Source of the DNA: Pseudomaricurvus alkylphenolicus
Lineage (GTDB): Bacteria; Pseudomonadota; Gammaproteobacteria; Pseudomonadales; Cellvibrionaceae
Assembly: GCF_011683955.1 (NCBI RefSeq)
Contig: NZ_JAAQPI010000005.1
Location: 368,786 to 432,785 of the forward strand
DNA length: 64,000 nucleotides
Direction: 5' to 3'
The notes under the pieces are model-generated. The model did no database searches. It was not told the origin of the DNA and saw only the letters and a list, made by a program, of their open reading frames with translations. Below, one piece after another: positions 33,846 through 43,130 of the stretch (position 1 is its first letter; each line of letters begins with the position of its first letter). The position numbers were made by a program, and so were the translations under genes.

Positions 33846-36248
33846 ATGACCGTTTGGATGCGTCGTTTTCTTATTTTGATCCCCCAGGCGGCTCTGCTCA
33901 TAGCCGTCGTGTTCTACTTCGCGTTTAAAGCCAGTCTGCCGGCCTTGGATGGGGAAATGCCCGTCGGCCAAAACCTGTCCGCCGCAGCGAGCATTTCCCG
34001 CGATGCCCTGGGCATTGCTACGATCGATGCCGACAACCGACTCGATGCCGCCTTTGCTCTGGGCTTTGCCCACGGCCAGGATCGCTTCTTCCAGATGGAC
34101 ATCCAACGTCGCTATGCTGCCGGTGAGATGTCTGCCTTATTGGGAGACAAAACACTGAAGCGGGATAAGTCCATGCGGCTTAACCAGTTCCGGCAACGAG
34201 CGCTGCAAACCCTGTCGCTGTTGACGGCTGACAGCCTTCAGTTATTGGAACACTATGTGGCCGGTGTTAACAGGGGGTTGAGTTCGCTCGGCAATTCACC
34301 TTGGGAATACCTGTTGCTAGGCCAGGAACCACAGCGCTGGCGCCCTGAAGACAGCCTGCTGGTGAGCGCCTTTATGTTCAGTCGCATGACAGCGCGAATT
34401 CCCCAGAATGAATATGCCCGTGAACTGCTGCTGCGCAGTGGCGGAGAGGAGCTGCTGAGCTTTCTGCAGCCCCCGGGGACCCAATGGGACACCGCCATTG
34501 ACGGAACCACCATGGCGGCAAATGCAATTCCTGCAGCCGAGGTGTGGTCGCTCAGTGATACCTCGTCATTGGCTGAAGAGTTGGCGGCAACAACTTCTGC
34601 CGGTTTGCCCCCCATGATCGGCTCCAACAGCTGGGCCGTATCCCGCCTTATGAGCGAGCACGGTGGCGGGATTCTGGCCAACGATCCCCATTTGGGATTT
34701 AACCTGCCTCATATCTGGTATCGAGCCCAAATTAACTACAGGGATCAGAACCGACAAGCAGTGCAACTGAACGGTGTTTCTTTTCCGGGCTTGCCATCCA
34801 TCGCCATTGGGACCAACGGCAAAGTGGCCTGGGGCATGACCAATTCAGCGGGAGATTGGGCGGATTTGATTGCGGTGGAGATAAAGGATGATCAGTATAA
34901 AACCGCCGACGGCTGGAAACCCCTGATCAGCCACGTGGAAATTATCGAAGTGGCGGGCGAGGAGCCCATCGAATGGGTAGTGCAGCGCACCGAGTGGGGG
35001 CCGGTTGTGGAATTCAACGGCGAAAAACTGGCGCATCGCTGGTTGGCCCATTTCCCGCAGGCGCTGGACGCTTTCGCCTTACTGTAGCTGGACAGTGCAA
35101 AAACGACGGCAGAGGCACTGGCACTGGGTCAACGCGCTGGCGTCAGCCCTTTTAATATGCTGGTGGCGGATGCGGCAGGGGATATCGGCTGGAGCTTGAC
35201 CGGTCGCTTGCCGCAACGTGGCCAAACCCGGTCGGACCGGGTGATCTCCTGGCAGAATGCCGACGAAAGCTGGCAGGGCTGGCTGGCTCCCGAAGACTAC
35301 CCGGTGCTGCAACAGCAGGATCGCCGTTATCTTTGGACGGCTAACAATCGCATTATCGGTGGCGACGATTTACAAAAAATTGGAGTGGGGCAATACGAGC
35401 TTGGCGCACGTGGCTGGTTGATTGAGCAAGACCTAAAGCAGATGCAGACCGTCGACGAACAGCAATTGATCAAGCCGGTGTTCAACAACAAGGCAGTGAT
35501 GCTGGAGAGTTGGTATCACCATCTTAGCGATTTTCTCACTCAGTTACCGAATCCCGATGACGATCTCGATGAAGCCAAACAGGTATTGGATGGTTGGACG
35601 GGCAGAGCACAGACCGATGACGCCGCTTATACCCTGGTAAAAACCTACCGAAAACAATTTCGCAAACACCTTAATAACGCCCTGATTGCACGCATGCTGG
35701 AACAGGTAATCGTCAAACCACAAACCGATCTGGATAGGATCTGGCTCTTGAACCGACAAAGCGAGGGCGCATTGCTGCAACTTCGGGATCAGCACCCGGA
35801 ACACTGGTTGCCCGCTGATATCGAATCCTGGAAATCCTGGCAGTTGGCGATGTTAAAGGCGGCTGTCGACGAGCTTAAGGAGCGACATGGAAACCTTGCC
35901 GACGCGCGCTGGGGAAGTGAAAACCGCCTGAAGATGCACCACCCGGTGGCAGCGGCTCTGCCAACGTTTTTGGCGCAACGATTGAATATGCGTGACGACG
36001 AACTGGCTGGTGATGCGGATATGCCTCTGGCTCAGCACCCCCATCAAGGGCAGTCTATGCGGTTTATTGTTGCGCCCGGCCGTGAGGAACAGGGATTGCT
36101 GACCATGCCCGGTGGGCAGAGCGGGCATCCGTTGTCACCCTTCTATAATAGTGGGCATGAAGACTGGATCGCGTTTAAACATACACCGTTACTGCCGGGT
36201 AAACCTATTCATCGGCTGAGGCTTAATCCCCAGAGTGTTAGCCCCTAG
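33846..36248 (+). pseudogene. Penicillin acylase-family Ntn hydrolase interrupted by an in-frame TAG
   Basis: A complete penicillin acylase-type gene (800 codons) with one stop inside it. The first part (33846-35087) has a membrane anchor or signal (LILIPQAALLIAVVFYFAFK), GIATIDADNRLDAAFALGFA then HGQDRFFQMDIQRR, and the autocatalytic cleavage site MIGSNSWAVS with nucleophile Ser260. It then breaks at TAG 35085-35087 after DAFALL. The same frame continues without a shift: LDSAKTTAEALALGQRAGVS, VADAAGDIGWSLTGRLPQRG and the C-terminal GGQSGHP...HEDWIAFKHTPLLPG. A CAG-to-TAG change would explain it. The second part (an ATG at 35157 is in frame) cannot form an active enzyme alone. It is either a very recent pseudogene, a read-through gene, or a sequencing error. 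The substrate would be an acyl-homoserine lactone, beta-lactam or similar amide. Confidence 0.8.
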
Positions 36249-37188
36249 CCGCCGCTTCAGGCGCGCGGCTGGATTGCAGTAACAAGGTCCGAAAGCGTTC
36301 GACAATAGGGTTGTTCTGGGACTGGCGCCGGGTAATCAACTGGTAGGTATTGCTGTAACTAAAGCGCTCGGCGAACAGTTGGTATAGCTGATCACGCCAC
36401 ATGGGCAGGGCGGCTATTTGCTGGGGCAGATATCCTACATAACGCCCGCTGAGCAGCAGGGCCAATCGAGCCTCCTGTTGCAGCGCTGAAGCCTGTCGAT
36501 TCCAGCGGTCGATGACCGGATTGACCTGCTGATCCGAGCGCATGATAGGAGACTCTACAAATTCACACTGGTTCAGGTGCTGCAAATTGGCAGCGTTCTC
36601 CTCACAGCCAAAAAGCGCATGGGCCCGACCGCAATAGAGTGCCATACGTTCTTCAAACAGAGGGTCGCAACGAAGATTGGCTGGAGGATGTGCACAAAGC
36701 GAAATGCCCATTTGAGTCTGGCCGCTGGCCACCGCCTGGGGGATGTCGTCAGCCGTCAAGCTGGCAAGATGCAGGCGAACACCCGGTGCTTCCTCTCCAA
36801 ACAGCGCTATGACCTTGACCAGGGCATTACCCTCCGTCAGCAAAGTCTGCTCTGCAAAAGCAATATGCAGGTCTCCCAGCAAGGTGTCGTGCGCGGCATT
36901 GACCCGGCTGCGAAACTGCTCGAGTGCCCCTAACAGCTCTTCCGTGGCCTGGTAGACAACCTTGCCGTGCTCCGTCACGGAAAACCCGCCGCGACCGCGG
37001 TTGCACAGGCGCATATCCAGGCGCCCCTCCAGATCGCTCATATGGTTGGAAATGGTGGATGTAGCAATGTTGAGTTCGGTTTCTGCCGCCGAAAAGCCAC
37101 CGCAATCGACCACGGTTTTAAAGATGCGCAACAATTTCAGATCAATATCCGCCAGCTGCCGGGAGAGAGGGGTTTTCTGCTTGCCCAT
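36238..37188 (-). CDS. LysR-family transcriptional regulator (divergent from ureohydrolase)
   Basis: A 316-residue LysR-type regulator. The N-terminal HTH reads LKLLRIFKTVVDCGGFSAAE, then TELNIATSTISNHMSDLEGR and LCNRGRGGF, followed by the periplasmic-binding-protein-like effector domain. It is divergent from the ureohydrolase gene (37334) with 145 bp between starts, the classic layout for a LysR activator and its target, as in gbuR-gbuA. It overlaps the last 11 bp of the convergent penicillin acylase remnant. The effector is probably a guanidino compound or amino acid (inference). Confidence 0.88.
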   Translation of the reverse strand: MGKQKTPLSRQLADIDLKLLRIFKTVVDCGGFSAAETELNIATSTISNHMSDLEGRLDMRLCNRGRGGFSVTEHGKVVYQATEELLGALEQFRSRVNAAHDTLLGDLHIAFAEQTLLTEGNALVKVIALFGEEAPGVRLHLASLTADDIPQAVASGQTQMGISLCAHPPANLRCDPLFEERMALYCGRAHALFGCEENAANLQHLNQCEFVESPIMRSDQQVNPVIDRWNRQASALQQEARLALLLSGRYVGYLPQQIAALPMWRDQLYQLFAERFSYSNTYQLITRRQSQNNPIVERFRTLLLQSSRAPEAAARG

Positions 37189-37333
37189 TGGGGGCTTCCG
37201 CCTTTACTTAGACATTTGCAAAAGTATAGCGTCGGATAATTTTATTTAAAGCCAAAGTGAGCCCCGGTATAACAGGTAATTATCAGCAACACTGATCAAT
37301 AACAGAACAATTGATGCCCAGAGGAGGCTCACC

Positions 37334-38350
37334 GTGGATTTGGACAAGCTCAATCGCCTGCGCGAAACCTATCAGGACAAAGATGGTTCCGAGTATATGA
37401 CGGAAGACTTCCAGCATATTACGGAAAAAATGGCTAACCGCCCCCACAGCAAGAATAAGTCCTATTCGGGTGTGCCCACTTTTTTGGATCTGCCCCATCA
37501 GGAAGACTATACGGATCTGGATGTGGCCCTGATTGGCGTGCCAATGGATCTGGGGGTGACCAACCGCAGTGGCGCTCGCTTCGGGCCTCGTGCGTTGCGC
37601 ACCATTGAGCGTATTGGTCCCTATAACCACGCACTGGACGAAATTCCTTCCGCCGTGTTGAAAGCCGCAGACGTCGGCGATGTGCCTCTGCGTACGCGCT
37701 TCGACCTGGGCAAAAGCCATGAAGATATCTACGAGTACTACCGGGGTGTGGTAGCGGCCGGCGTCAAGCCCCTTTCTGTGGGCGGCGATCATTCCATTAC
37801 CCATCCGATCATGAAAGCCCTTGGAGCCGATCGTCCTGTCGCCATGCTCCACATCGATGCGCATACCGATACCGGCGGTCCCTACGACGGCGAAAAATTT
37901 CACCACGGTGGTCCCTTCCGCCAGGCAGTGTTGGATGGGGTGCTGGATCCGGATCATTGTGTTCAGATCGGTATTCGGGGCTCCGCCTGTATTAGCGGTG
38001 AATTTTCTTTTGACTCCGGCATGACAGTGATTCATGCGGAAGAAGTAGAGCAAATGGGTATCGACGCGGTGATTGCCAAGGCTCAGGAGGTATTGAAAGA
38101 CCAGCCGGTGTATATCACCGTGGATGTGGACGGAATCGACCCCGCCTACACTCCAGGCACAGGCACCCCCGAAGTCGGCGGCATGACACCGTTGCAGGTG
38201 CAGATGATTATCCGCAGCCTGCAGGGCTTTAACATCATTGGCGGAGATGTGGTAGAAGTAGCGCCCCAGTACGACGCCACCACCAACACTGCCCAGGTGG
38301 GCGCTCAGATGCTGTTTGAAATTTTCAGCGTTATGTCGTTTGATCGCTAA
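37334..38350 (+). CDS. Ureohydrolase: guanidinobutyrase, guanidinopropionase or agmatinase
   Basis: A 338-residue manganese ureohydrolase. Metal-binding segments are complete: VGGDHSITHP, HIDAHTDT and TVDVDGIDPAYTPGTGTPE, and IGGDVVEVAPQYDATTNTAQ closes the fold. The PGARFGPxALR-type loop appears as SGARFGPRALRTIE. It hydrolyses a guanidino compound to urea plus an amine. The approximately 50-residue N-terminal extension and the divergent LysR gene are closer to GbuA/GpuA than to SpeB, so 4-guanidinobutyrate is a good substrate guess. GTG 37334 (GTGGATTTGGAC) has GAGGAGG upstream. The end overlaps the convergent APH/ATPase gene by 20 bp. Confidence 0.85.
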   Translation: MDLDKLNRLRETYQDKDGSEYMTEDFQHITEKMANRPHSKNKSYSGVPTFLDLPHQEDYTDLDVALIGVPMDLGVTNRSGARFGPRALRTIERIGPYNHALDEIPSAVLKAADVGDVPLRTRFDLGKSHEDIYEYYRGVVAAGVKPLSVGGDHSITHPIMKALGADRPVAMLHIDAHTDTGGPYDGEKFHHGGPFRQAVLDGVLDPDHCVQIGIRGSACISGEFSFDSGMTVIHAEEVEQMGIDAVIAKAQEVLKDQPVYITVDVDGIDPAYTPGTGTPEVGGMTPLQVQMIIRSLQGFNIIGGDVVEVAPQYDATTNTAQVGAQMLFEIFSVMSFDR

Positions 38351-39908
38351 CGGTCAGACGATCCACTAACGCTTGCAGGTTCAAGGGGGCGGTGGTGTCA
38401 ATCACAATGGCATCCTCGCGCTCTGACTGCGTCAGTGGCTCCTGGTGGGCCACCTGATCCAGCATCACTGCCGTAGTGGCTTCAGACGCATCGTTACCAG
38501 CCTGTTCTCGGGCGTCCAGACGACGGCGCAACTCCTCCTCACTCGCCTCGCAGGAAAGGATCACAAAGGGTTGACCCAATTGCTGTGCTTGAGCCTTAAA
38601 TACCCCTCGCAGTTTTTCATGCAGGAAAGTAGCGTCCACAATGCAAGGCAGACCCGCTTCGCTGACAATTTGCATCAGAGTAGCAAGCTTCTCGAAAGTC
38701 TTGCGTGAAGCCTCGTTGGTATAAATACTCTTATCGCTTGCCTCATCGGGCCCCAGTTCGAATAAACGCTTGCGTTCCACATCGGATCGCAGTCGGATGG
38801 CACCCGTGGCGCTTGCAATCCGGGCAGCGACAGTGGATTTTCCGCTGCCGGAAACGCCATGGGTGATGGCGGCAAAAGTGACAACCGGCCGGGTGTATTC
38901 CAGCGCCAACCGGGCATACTTTTGGTAGGTGGCATAGCATTCCTGCTGCTGAATTTCCTGCGGTGAAAGGCTGGCCACGGCCAATAGAGTCACCTTGGCC
39001 CGAACCACAGCAAAGTATACTTTGTAGAAGTTGAGCAACTGCAGTGCCTGATAGTCGCCACTGTATTCCAGATAGGTATTCAGAACCCGATTAGCTGCCT
39101 CGGGCATGTTTCGGGCTTCCAGGTCCATCACCGTAAAGGCCAGTTCACAGGCCACATCTATGCGGCGAAAGCTGGTATTGAATTCGATACAGTCGAAAAA
39201 CAGCACCTCGCCGTCTTCCATCTTCACCATATTGCCCAGGTGCAGGTCTCCGTGGCACTCCCGTACAAAACCATTGGCGTAGCGCTCGCCGATCAAGCCT
39301 TCCAGACGTTTAAAGTGCTCGGTGGACCATTGGTCCAGCTGCTGCAATACCTTTAGGTCAGGCTCATGGCAGAGCAAGGGACGGATCTGGTCGAAGTTCT
39401 GCTCAATGGGGTGCCAGACAGCGGCAGGGGTGCCGGGCTGTGGTTCAAAGTCTGTGCGAGGAGGCGGGGTATCGGCAATGGCTTGATGGAAAAGCGCCAA
39501 ATTGCGGCCAATTGCGGCAAAGTCAGTATCCGGCAACTCACCGGCAGCAGCAAGCTTATCCAGGGTACGGTTGACGTCAAACTGCTTCATCTTAACCGCG
39601 TAATCGATGATTTCGCCTTTACCCCCAATGGAAATCTCACCATTGTTGTCATTAATGCTGACCACCTCCAGGTACAGCTCCGGGGCAAAGCGATGATTCA
39701 GCCTCAGCTCCTCCTCGCAGAAGAACTTGCGTTGCTCCAGAGTAGAAAAGTTGAGAAAACCAAAATCCATGGGTTTTTTGACTTTGTAGGCGTATTCACC
39801 GGTGAGCAACACCCAGGAAATGTGGGTTTGCAGCATCTCAACGGCGATAGCGGGGTGGGGGTAGACACTGGCCTGTTGCAGCGCCTCGATCATATGTGGG
39901 CTGTCCAT
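38331..39908 (-). CDS. Two-domain kinase-like protein: aminoglycoside phosphotransferase-like plus P-loop ATPase
   Basis: A 525-residue protein. Residues 1-330 carry an APH-type kinase fold: CHGDLHLGNMVKMEDGEVLF, then FDCIEFN, the H-x-D-x-x-x-x-N and D-x-(E/D) catalytic motifs, follow LLTGEYAYKVKKPMDFGFLN. Residues 355-525 are a P-loop kinase (THGVSGSGKSTVAARIASAT, then RLRSDVERKRLF), similar to gluconate kinase or Zeta-toxin-like modules. This pairing is a known conserved architecture of uncertain function. The start is ATG 39908. It overlaps the 3' end of the ureohydrolase gene by 20 bp in convergent orientation. Aminoglycoside resistance is not implied. Confidence 0.85.
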   Translation of the reverse strand: MDSPHMIEALQQASVYPHPAIAVEMLQTHISWVLLTGEYAYKVKKPMDFGFLNFSTLEQRKFFCEEELRLNHRFAPELYLEVVSINDNNGEISIGGKGEIIDYAVKMKQFDVNRTLDKLAAAGELPDTDFAAIGRNLALFHQAIADTPPPRTDFEPQPGTPAAVWHPIEQNFDQIRPLLCHEPDLKVLQQLDQWSTEHFKRLEGLIGERYANGFVRECHGDLHLGNMVKMEDGEVLFFDCIEFNTSFRRIDVACELAFTVMDLEARNMPEAANRVLNTYLEYSGDYQALQLLNFYKVYFAVVRAKVTLLAVASLSPQEIQQQECYATYQKYARLALEYTRPVVTFAAITHGVSGSGKSTVAARIASATGAIRLRSDVERKRLFELGPDEASDKSIYTNEASRKTFEKLATLMQIVSEAGLPCIVDATFLHEKLRGVFKAQAQQLGQPFVILSCEASEEELRRRLDAREQAGNDASEATTAVMLDQVAHQEPLTQSEREDAIVIDTTAPLNLQALVDRLTVSDQTT

Positions 39909-40028
39909 AAGTCCTCGGATCAGAAAAAGCTATTTAATGCAGAAATATAACATAATTTACAAATATTGAGTCGGCCGTAAGAATCAAAGCCTTTGATTTT
40001 AAAAACAATTCCCTAAAGTGGCCGATCA

Positions 40029-40289
40029 ATGTCTATAAAAAAGTTGCAATCCTACCTCAGCGCCGCGGCGCGTCTCAACACCAGTGGCAACGCTGATATT
40101 GACCATGCACGACTACTATTAAAGTCGGAACAATGGGGTCTTGCATTGCAGTCGATCCAAACAGGACTGAATAAAGGTCAGCTTGAACAGCCTGGTGAAG
40201 CTTACGAGTTGCTGGCGGAGGTTTATCGAAAGCTGGGCAAGGCTCATCTGGCTCAGCAGGCGCTCAGCGACCGGGCCCTTTGTCTGTAA
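40029..40289 (+). CDS. Small TPR-like protein
   Basis: An 86-residue protein with helical repeats. SEQWGLALQSIQTGLNKGQL and PGEAYELLAEVYRKLGKAHL then AQQAL fit tetratricopeptide-type repeats. ATG 40029 follows AAAGTGGCCGATCA, a weak ribosome binding site. The function is unknown; short TPR proteins commonly mediate protein contacts. It lies between the divergent APH/ATPase gene and the aldehyde dehydrogenase gene, in its own small transcription unit. Confidence 0.6.
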   Translation: MSIKKLQSYLSAAARLNTSGNADIDHARLLLKSEQWGLALQSIQTGLNKGQLEQPGEAYELLAEVYRKLGKAHLAQQALSDRALCL

Positions 40290-40510
40290 AACCGTCTTGA
40301 AACCTGCTTTGAAAGCTGCCTTAAAGCTCCAGCATAGGAAAAGCTGATGCAAAACAAAGAATAATAAGATTTTAACTTTTCCCTGACCTGGCCCAGTCTT
40401 ATGGCTGGCGTGGTGATTTAACTAAATTGACTATCGGCTTCATTAACTTTCTTTTTTGCTTCAGGACTTTAACAACGTAAATTTACGTAGTACGGGAGAT
40501 ATTCAAGACG

Positions 40511-41998
40511 ATGAAAACCTATCAGCAGTGGCAGGAAATGGCACTAAACCTGACCTTGCCCAATCAGGCCTATATCGACGGCAGGTTTGTCGATGCGGTT
40601 GGCGGTGCCCAATTTGACACGGTTAATCCTGCCACCGGAAAGGTGATCACATCGGTTGCTGCTTGTGACGAACGGGATGTGGATATCGCCGTTACGTCCG
40701 CTCGAAAGGCCTATGACAGTGGAGTCTGGTCTCGTATGGCGCCCGCTGACCGTAAAACGGTGCTTTGCCGCCTTGCTGATCTGGTATCCGAACATGGGGA
40801 AGAGCTCGCATTGATGGATAGCCTGGACATGGGCAAACCCATCAGCGATGCGTTCAATCTGGATGTGCCGGGCTCTGCAGCCTGCATCCGCTGGTTTGGT
40901 GAGGCCATAGACAAGATCTATGGAGAAGTGGCGCCAACAGGAGGCGGCGCCCTGGCAACGGTGACCCGCGAACCCCTTGGGGTGATTGCAGCGGTGGTGC
41001 CATGGAACTATCCGCTGGATATGGCCGCCTGGAAGCTGGCACCGGCCCTGGCCGCGGGCAATAGCGTGGTCCTGAAACCCGCGGAACAATCGCCCCTGTC
41101 CGCGTTGCGCCTGGCGCAGCTGGCCACTGAAGCGGGGATTCCGGACGGTGTTTTCAATGTGGTGACGGGTGATGGACCCGGGCCGGGCCAGGCTTTGGGG
41201 CTGCATATGGACGTCGACTGCGTGACCTTTACCGGTTCAACCTCCGTTGGCAAGCGCTTTATGAGCTACGCCGCCGAATCCAATTTGAAGCAGGTATGGC
41301 TGGAGTGCGGAGGTAAGAGCCCAAATCTGGTATTCGAAGACGCCGATTTGGACCTTGCGGTGGATTTTGCCATCACTGGTTGTTTCTTTAATCAGGGCGA
41401 GGTCTGCACAGCAAACTCACGTCTGCTGCTGCAGAGCAGTATTAAAGAGCAGTTTGTGGAAAAACTGCTGGCGCGCCTGGGCAGTCGCCAGCCGGCGGAT
41501 CCATTGGATCCAGACACCCAGATGGGAGCCCTGGTAGATGCACAGCACACTGAAAATGTACTCACCTATATTCGCAAGGGTCAGGAAGAGGGTGCACAAC
41601 TGCTCTGCGGCGGCGAAAAGGTAGAGGTGAATGGTGCGGGCAGCTATATCGCTCCAACGGTTTTTGACCAAGTAACCGAAGATATGACTATTGCCCGGGA
41701 GGAAATTTTCGGACCGGTGCTAAGCATACTCACCTTTGAGAATGAAGATGAAGCAATCCGCATGGCCAACGGCACTATTTACGGCCTGGCAGCTTCGGTA
41801 TGGACCGAAAATGTGAATCGGGCCTATCGCGTGTCTCAGCGGCTTAACGTAGGCACTGTTTCTATCAACACCGTGGACGCTTTCAGTGTGATGACGCCCT
41901 TTGGCGGCACCAAGCAGTCGGGTTTTGGTCGCGACTTGAGCCTACACGCACTGGACAAGTTTTCAAACCTGAAGACCACCTGGTTGGCACTGCGTTAG
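40511..41998 (+). CDS. Aldehyde dehydrogenase, PuuC/KauB-like (aminobutyraldehyde or glutamyl-aminobutyraldehyde)
   Basis: A 495-residue NAD(P)+-dependent aldehyde dehydrogenase. NYPLDMAAWKLAPALAAGNS then VVLKPAEQSPL and FTGSTSVGKRFM bind the cofactor. LECGGKSPNL carries the general-base Glu and FFNQGEVCTANSRLLLQ the catalytic Cys. MTPFGGTKQSGFGRDLSLHA closes the fold. The C-terminal G-R-D-x-S-x-H-A motif and F-N-Q-G-E-V-C-T sequence are those of PuuC/KauB enzymes, which oxidise 4-aminobutyraldehyde, 4-guanidinobutyraldehyde or the gamma-glutamyl form. With the ureohydrolase nearby and a class III aminotransferase downstream, the arginine or polyamine route to GABA is likely. A T-rich terminator follows at 42044. 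Confidence 0.92.
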   Translation: MKTYQQWQEMALNLTLPNQAYIDGRFVDAVGGAQFDTVNPATGKVITSVAACDERDVDIAVTSARKAYDSGVWSRMAPADRKTVLCRLADLVSEHGEELALMDSLDMGKPISDAFNLDVPGSAACIRWFGEAIDKIYGEVAPTGGGALATVTREPLGVIAAVVPWNYPLDMAAWKLAPALAAGNSVVLKPAEQSPLSALRLAQLATEAGIPDGVFNVVTGDGPGPGQALGLHMDVDCVTFTGSTSVGKRFMSYAAESNLKQVWLECGGKSPNLVFEDADLDLAVDFAITGCFFNQGEVCTANSRLLLQSSIKEQFVEKLLARLGSRQPADPLDPDTQMGALVDAQHTENVLTYIRKGQEEGAQLLCGGEKVEVNGAGSYIAPTVFDQVTEDMTIAREEIFGPVLSILTFENEDEAIRMANGTIYGLAASVWTENVNRAYRVSQRLNVGTVSINTVDAFSVMTPFGGTKQSGFGRDLSLHALDKFSNLKTTWLALR

Positions 41999-42043
41999 CG
42001 GAGCCGGATCAAGGCCCGTGTGAGTTAATAAAAAGCATTGGAG

Positions 42044-42070
42044 AGCAGGGGGTACTCCCTGCTTTTTTTT
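42044..42070 (+). terminator. Intrinsic terminator after the aldehyde dehydrogenase
   Basis: AGCAGGG (42044-42050), loop GGTACT, CCCTGCT (42057-42063), then a run of eight T. This is the clearest intrinsic terminator in the window. Confidence 0.9.
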
Positions 42071-42123
42071 GCCTCCTGCATTAACAAAACCTATTCTATA
42101 AACATAAGACCCAGGAATTTACG

Positions 42124-43056
42124 ATGCGATATACTCTGAAACAGCTGCGCTACTGCCTTGCGGCCGCCCAATCCAATAGTGTCACGCGGGCGGCTGAACA
42201 GATGAACGTGTCCCAACCCTCGATTTCGGCGGCCATCTCGCACCTGGAAGATACTTTTAATATCCAGATCTTTATTCGCCATCACGCCCAGGGCCTCTCG
42301 TTAACCCCGGCGGGGCGTCGGTTGATCCAGGAAGCAACACGCTTTATGAATCAGGCCGAGAGCCTGGAGTCTTACGCCAAAGAGCTGGGCGACTCGGTCA
42401 CGGGAAATCTGGATGTGGGCTGCATCAGTACCGTGGCGGCTATCGCCATGCCTAATCTGATGCGGACCTTCTATTTTAAGTTCCCCGGTGCATCCATCAA
42501 TTGCCTCGACGGCAATCAGGAGCAATTGTTTGAAGGCTTGCAGGATGGACGTTTTGAGCTGGCCATGACCTATGATCTTCAACTGGATAACTGTTACCGG
42601 TTTGAACCCTTGGTACAATTGCCAGCCTACGCGATTTTGCCATTGGATCACCCGTTGGCTGAGTCTGAGCAGCTGTCTCTGACGGAGCTGGCGGGCCACC
42701 CAATGGTGATGTTGGATTTACCCCTGAGCCGCGAATACTTCCGTTCGCTGTTTTTGAGCGTTGGCAAAGAACCGAAGATTGCCTACCGGGCAAAATCCCT
42801 GGAGATGGTGCGAAGTCTGGTGGGAAATGGTTTCGGTTATTCGTTGGCAAATGTGCATCTGCACCATTCCATGGCCCGTCAGGAAAGTTATGCCGGGGTA
42901 TCAGCGGTGGACGGTACCCGCTACCGTAGTATCCCACTGAGCGATGAATTGCTGCCACTGCGATTCGGGATGATTATGCTGAAGGACGTGCAGTTAACCC
43001 GATTGGCCGATTGTTTTGCGGACTATTGTCGAGGTTACTGGAAAGATCAACATTAA
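42124..43056 (+). CDS. LysR-family transcriptional regulator
   Basis: A 310-residue LysR-type regulator. The HTH reads TLKQLRYCLAAAQSNSVTRA, then AEQMNVSQPSISAAISHLED and FNIQIFIRHHAQGLSLTPAG. The effector domain starts near residue 90 (GNLDVGCISTVA). ATG 42124 follows CCAGGA at about 42111. The gene is convergent with the aminotransferase gene and lies just after the aldehyde dehydrogenase, so either is a candidate target. Neither arrangement is diagnostic, and no binding site is recognised. Confidence 0.9.
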   Translation: MRYTLKQLRYCLAAAQSNSVTRAAEQMNVSQPSISAAISHLEDTFNIQIFIRHHAQGLSLTPAGRRLIQEATRFMNQAESLESYAKELGDSVTGNLDVGCISTVAAIAMPNLMRTFYFKFPGASINCLDGNQEQLFEGLQDGRFELAMTYDLQLDNCYRFEPLVQLPAYAILPLDHPLAESEQLSLTELAGHPMVMLDLPLSREYFRSLFLSVGKEPKIAYRAKSLEMVRSLVGNGFGYSLANVHLHHSMARQESYAGVSAVDGTRYRSIPLSDELLPLRFGMIMLKDVQLTRLADCFADYCRGYWKDQH

Positions 43057-43064
43057 TAAAAAGG

Positions 43065-43090
43065 GGGCAGGGACCTGAAATCGCCTGCCC
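43065..43090. terminator. Hairpin between the LysR and aminotransferase genes
   Basis: GGGCAGG (43065-43071) pairs with CCTGCCC (43084-43090) between two convergent genes. The T-tract is poor, so it may work with Rho. Confidence 0.5.
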
Positions 43091-43130
43091 GAAAGGGTAC
43101 CCGACTATTGGCTTACACTGAAGAGCCGAT

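Noticed and set aside
35085..35087. TAG as a pyrrolysine codon
   Set aside because: No pyl genes are in the window and penicillin acylases are not known to use pyrrolysine; a nonsense mutation or sequencing error is simpler.
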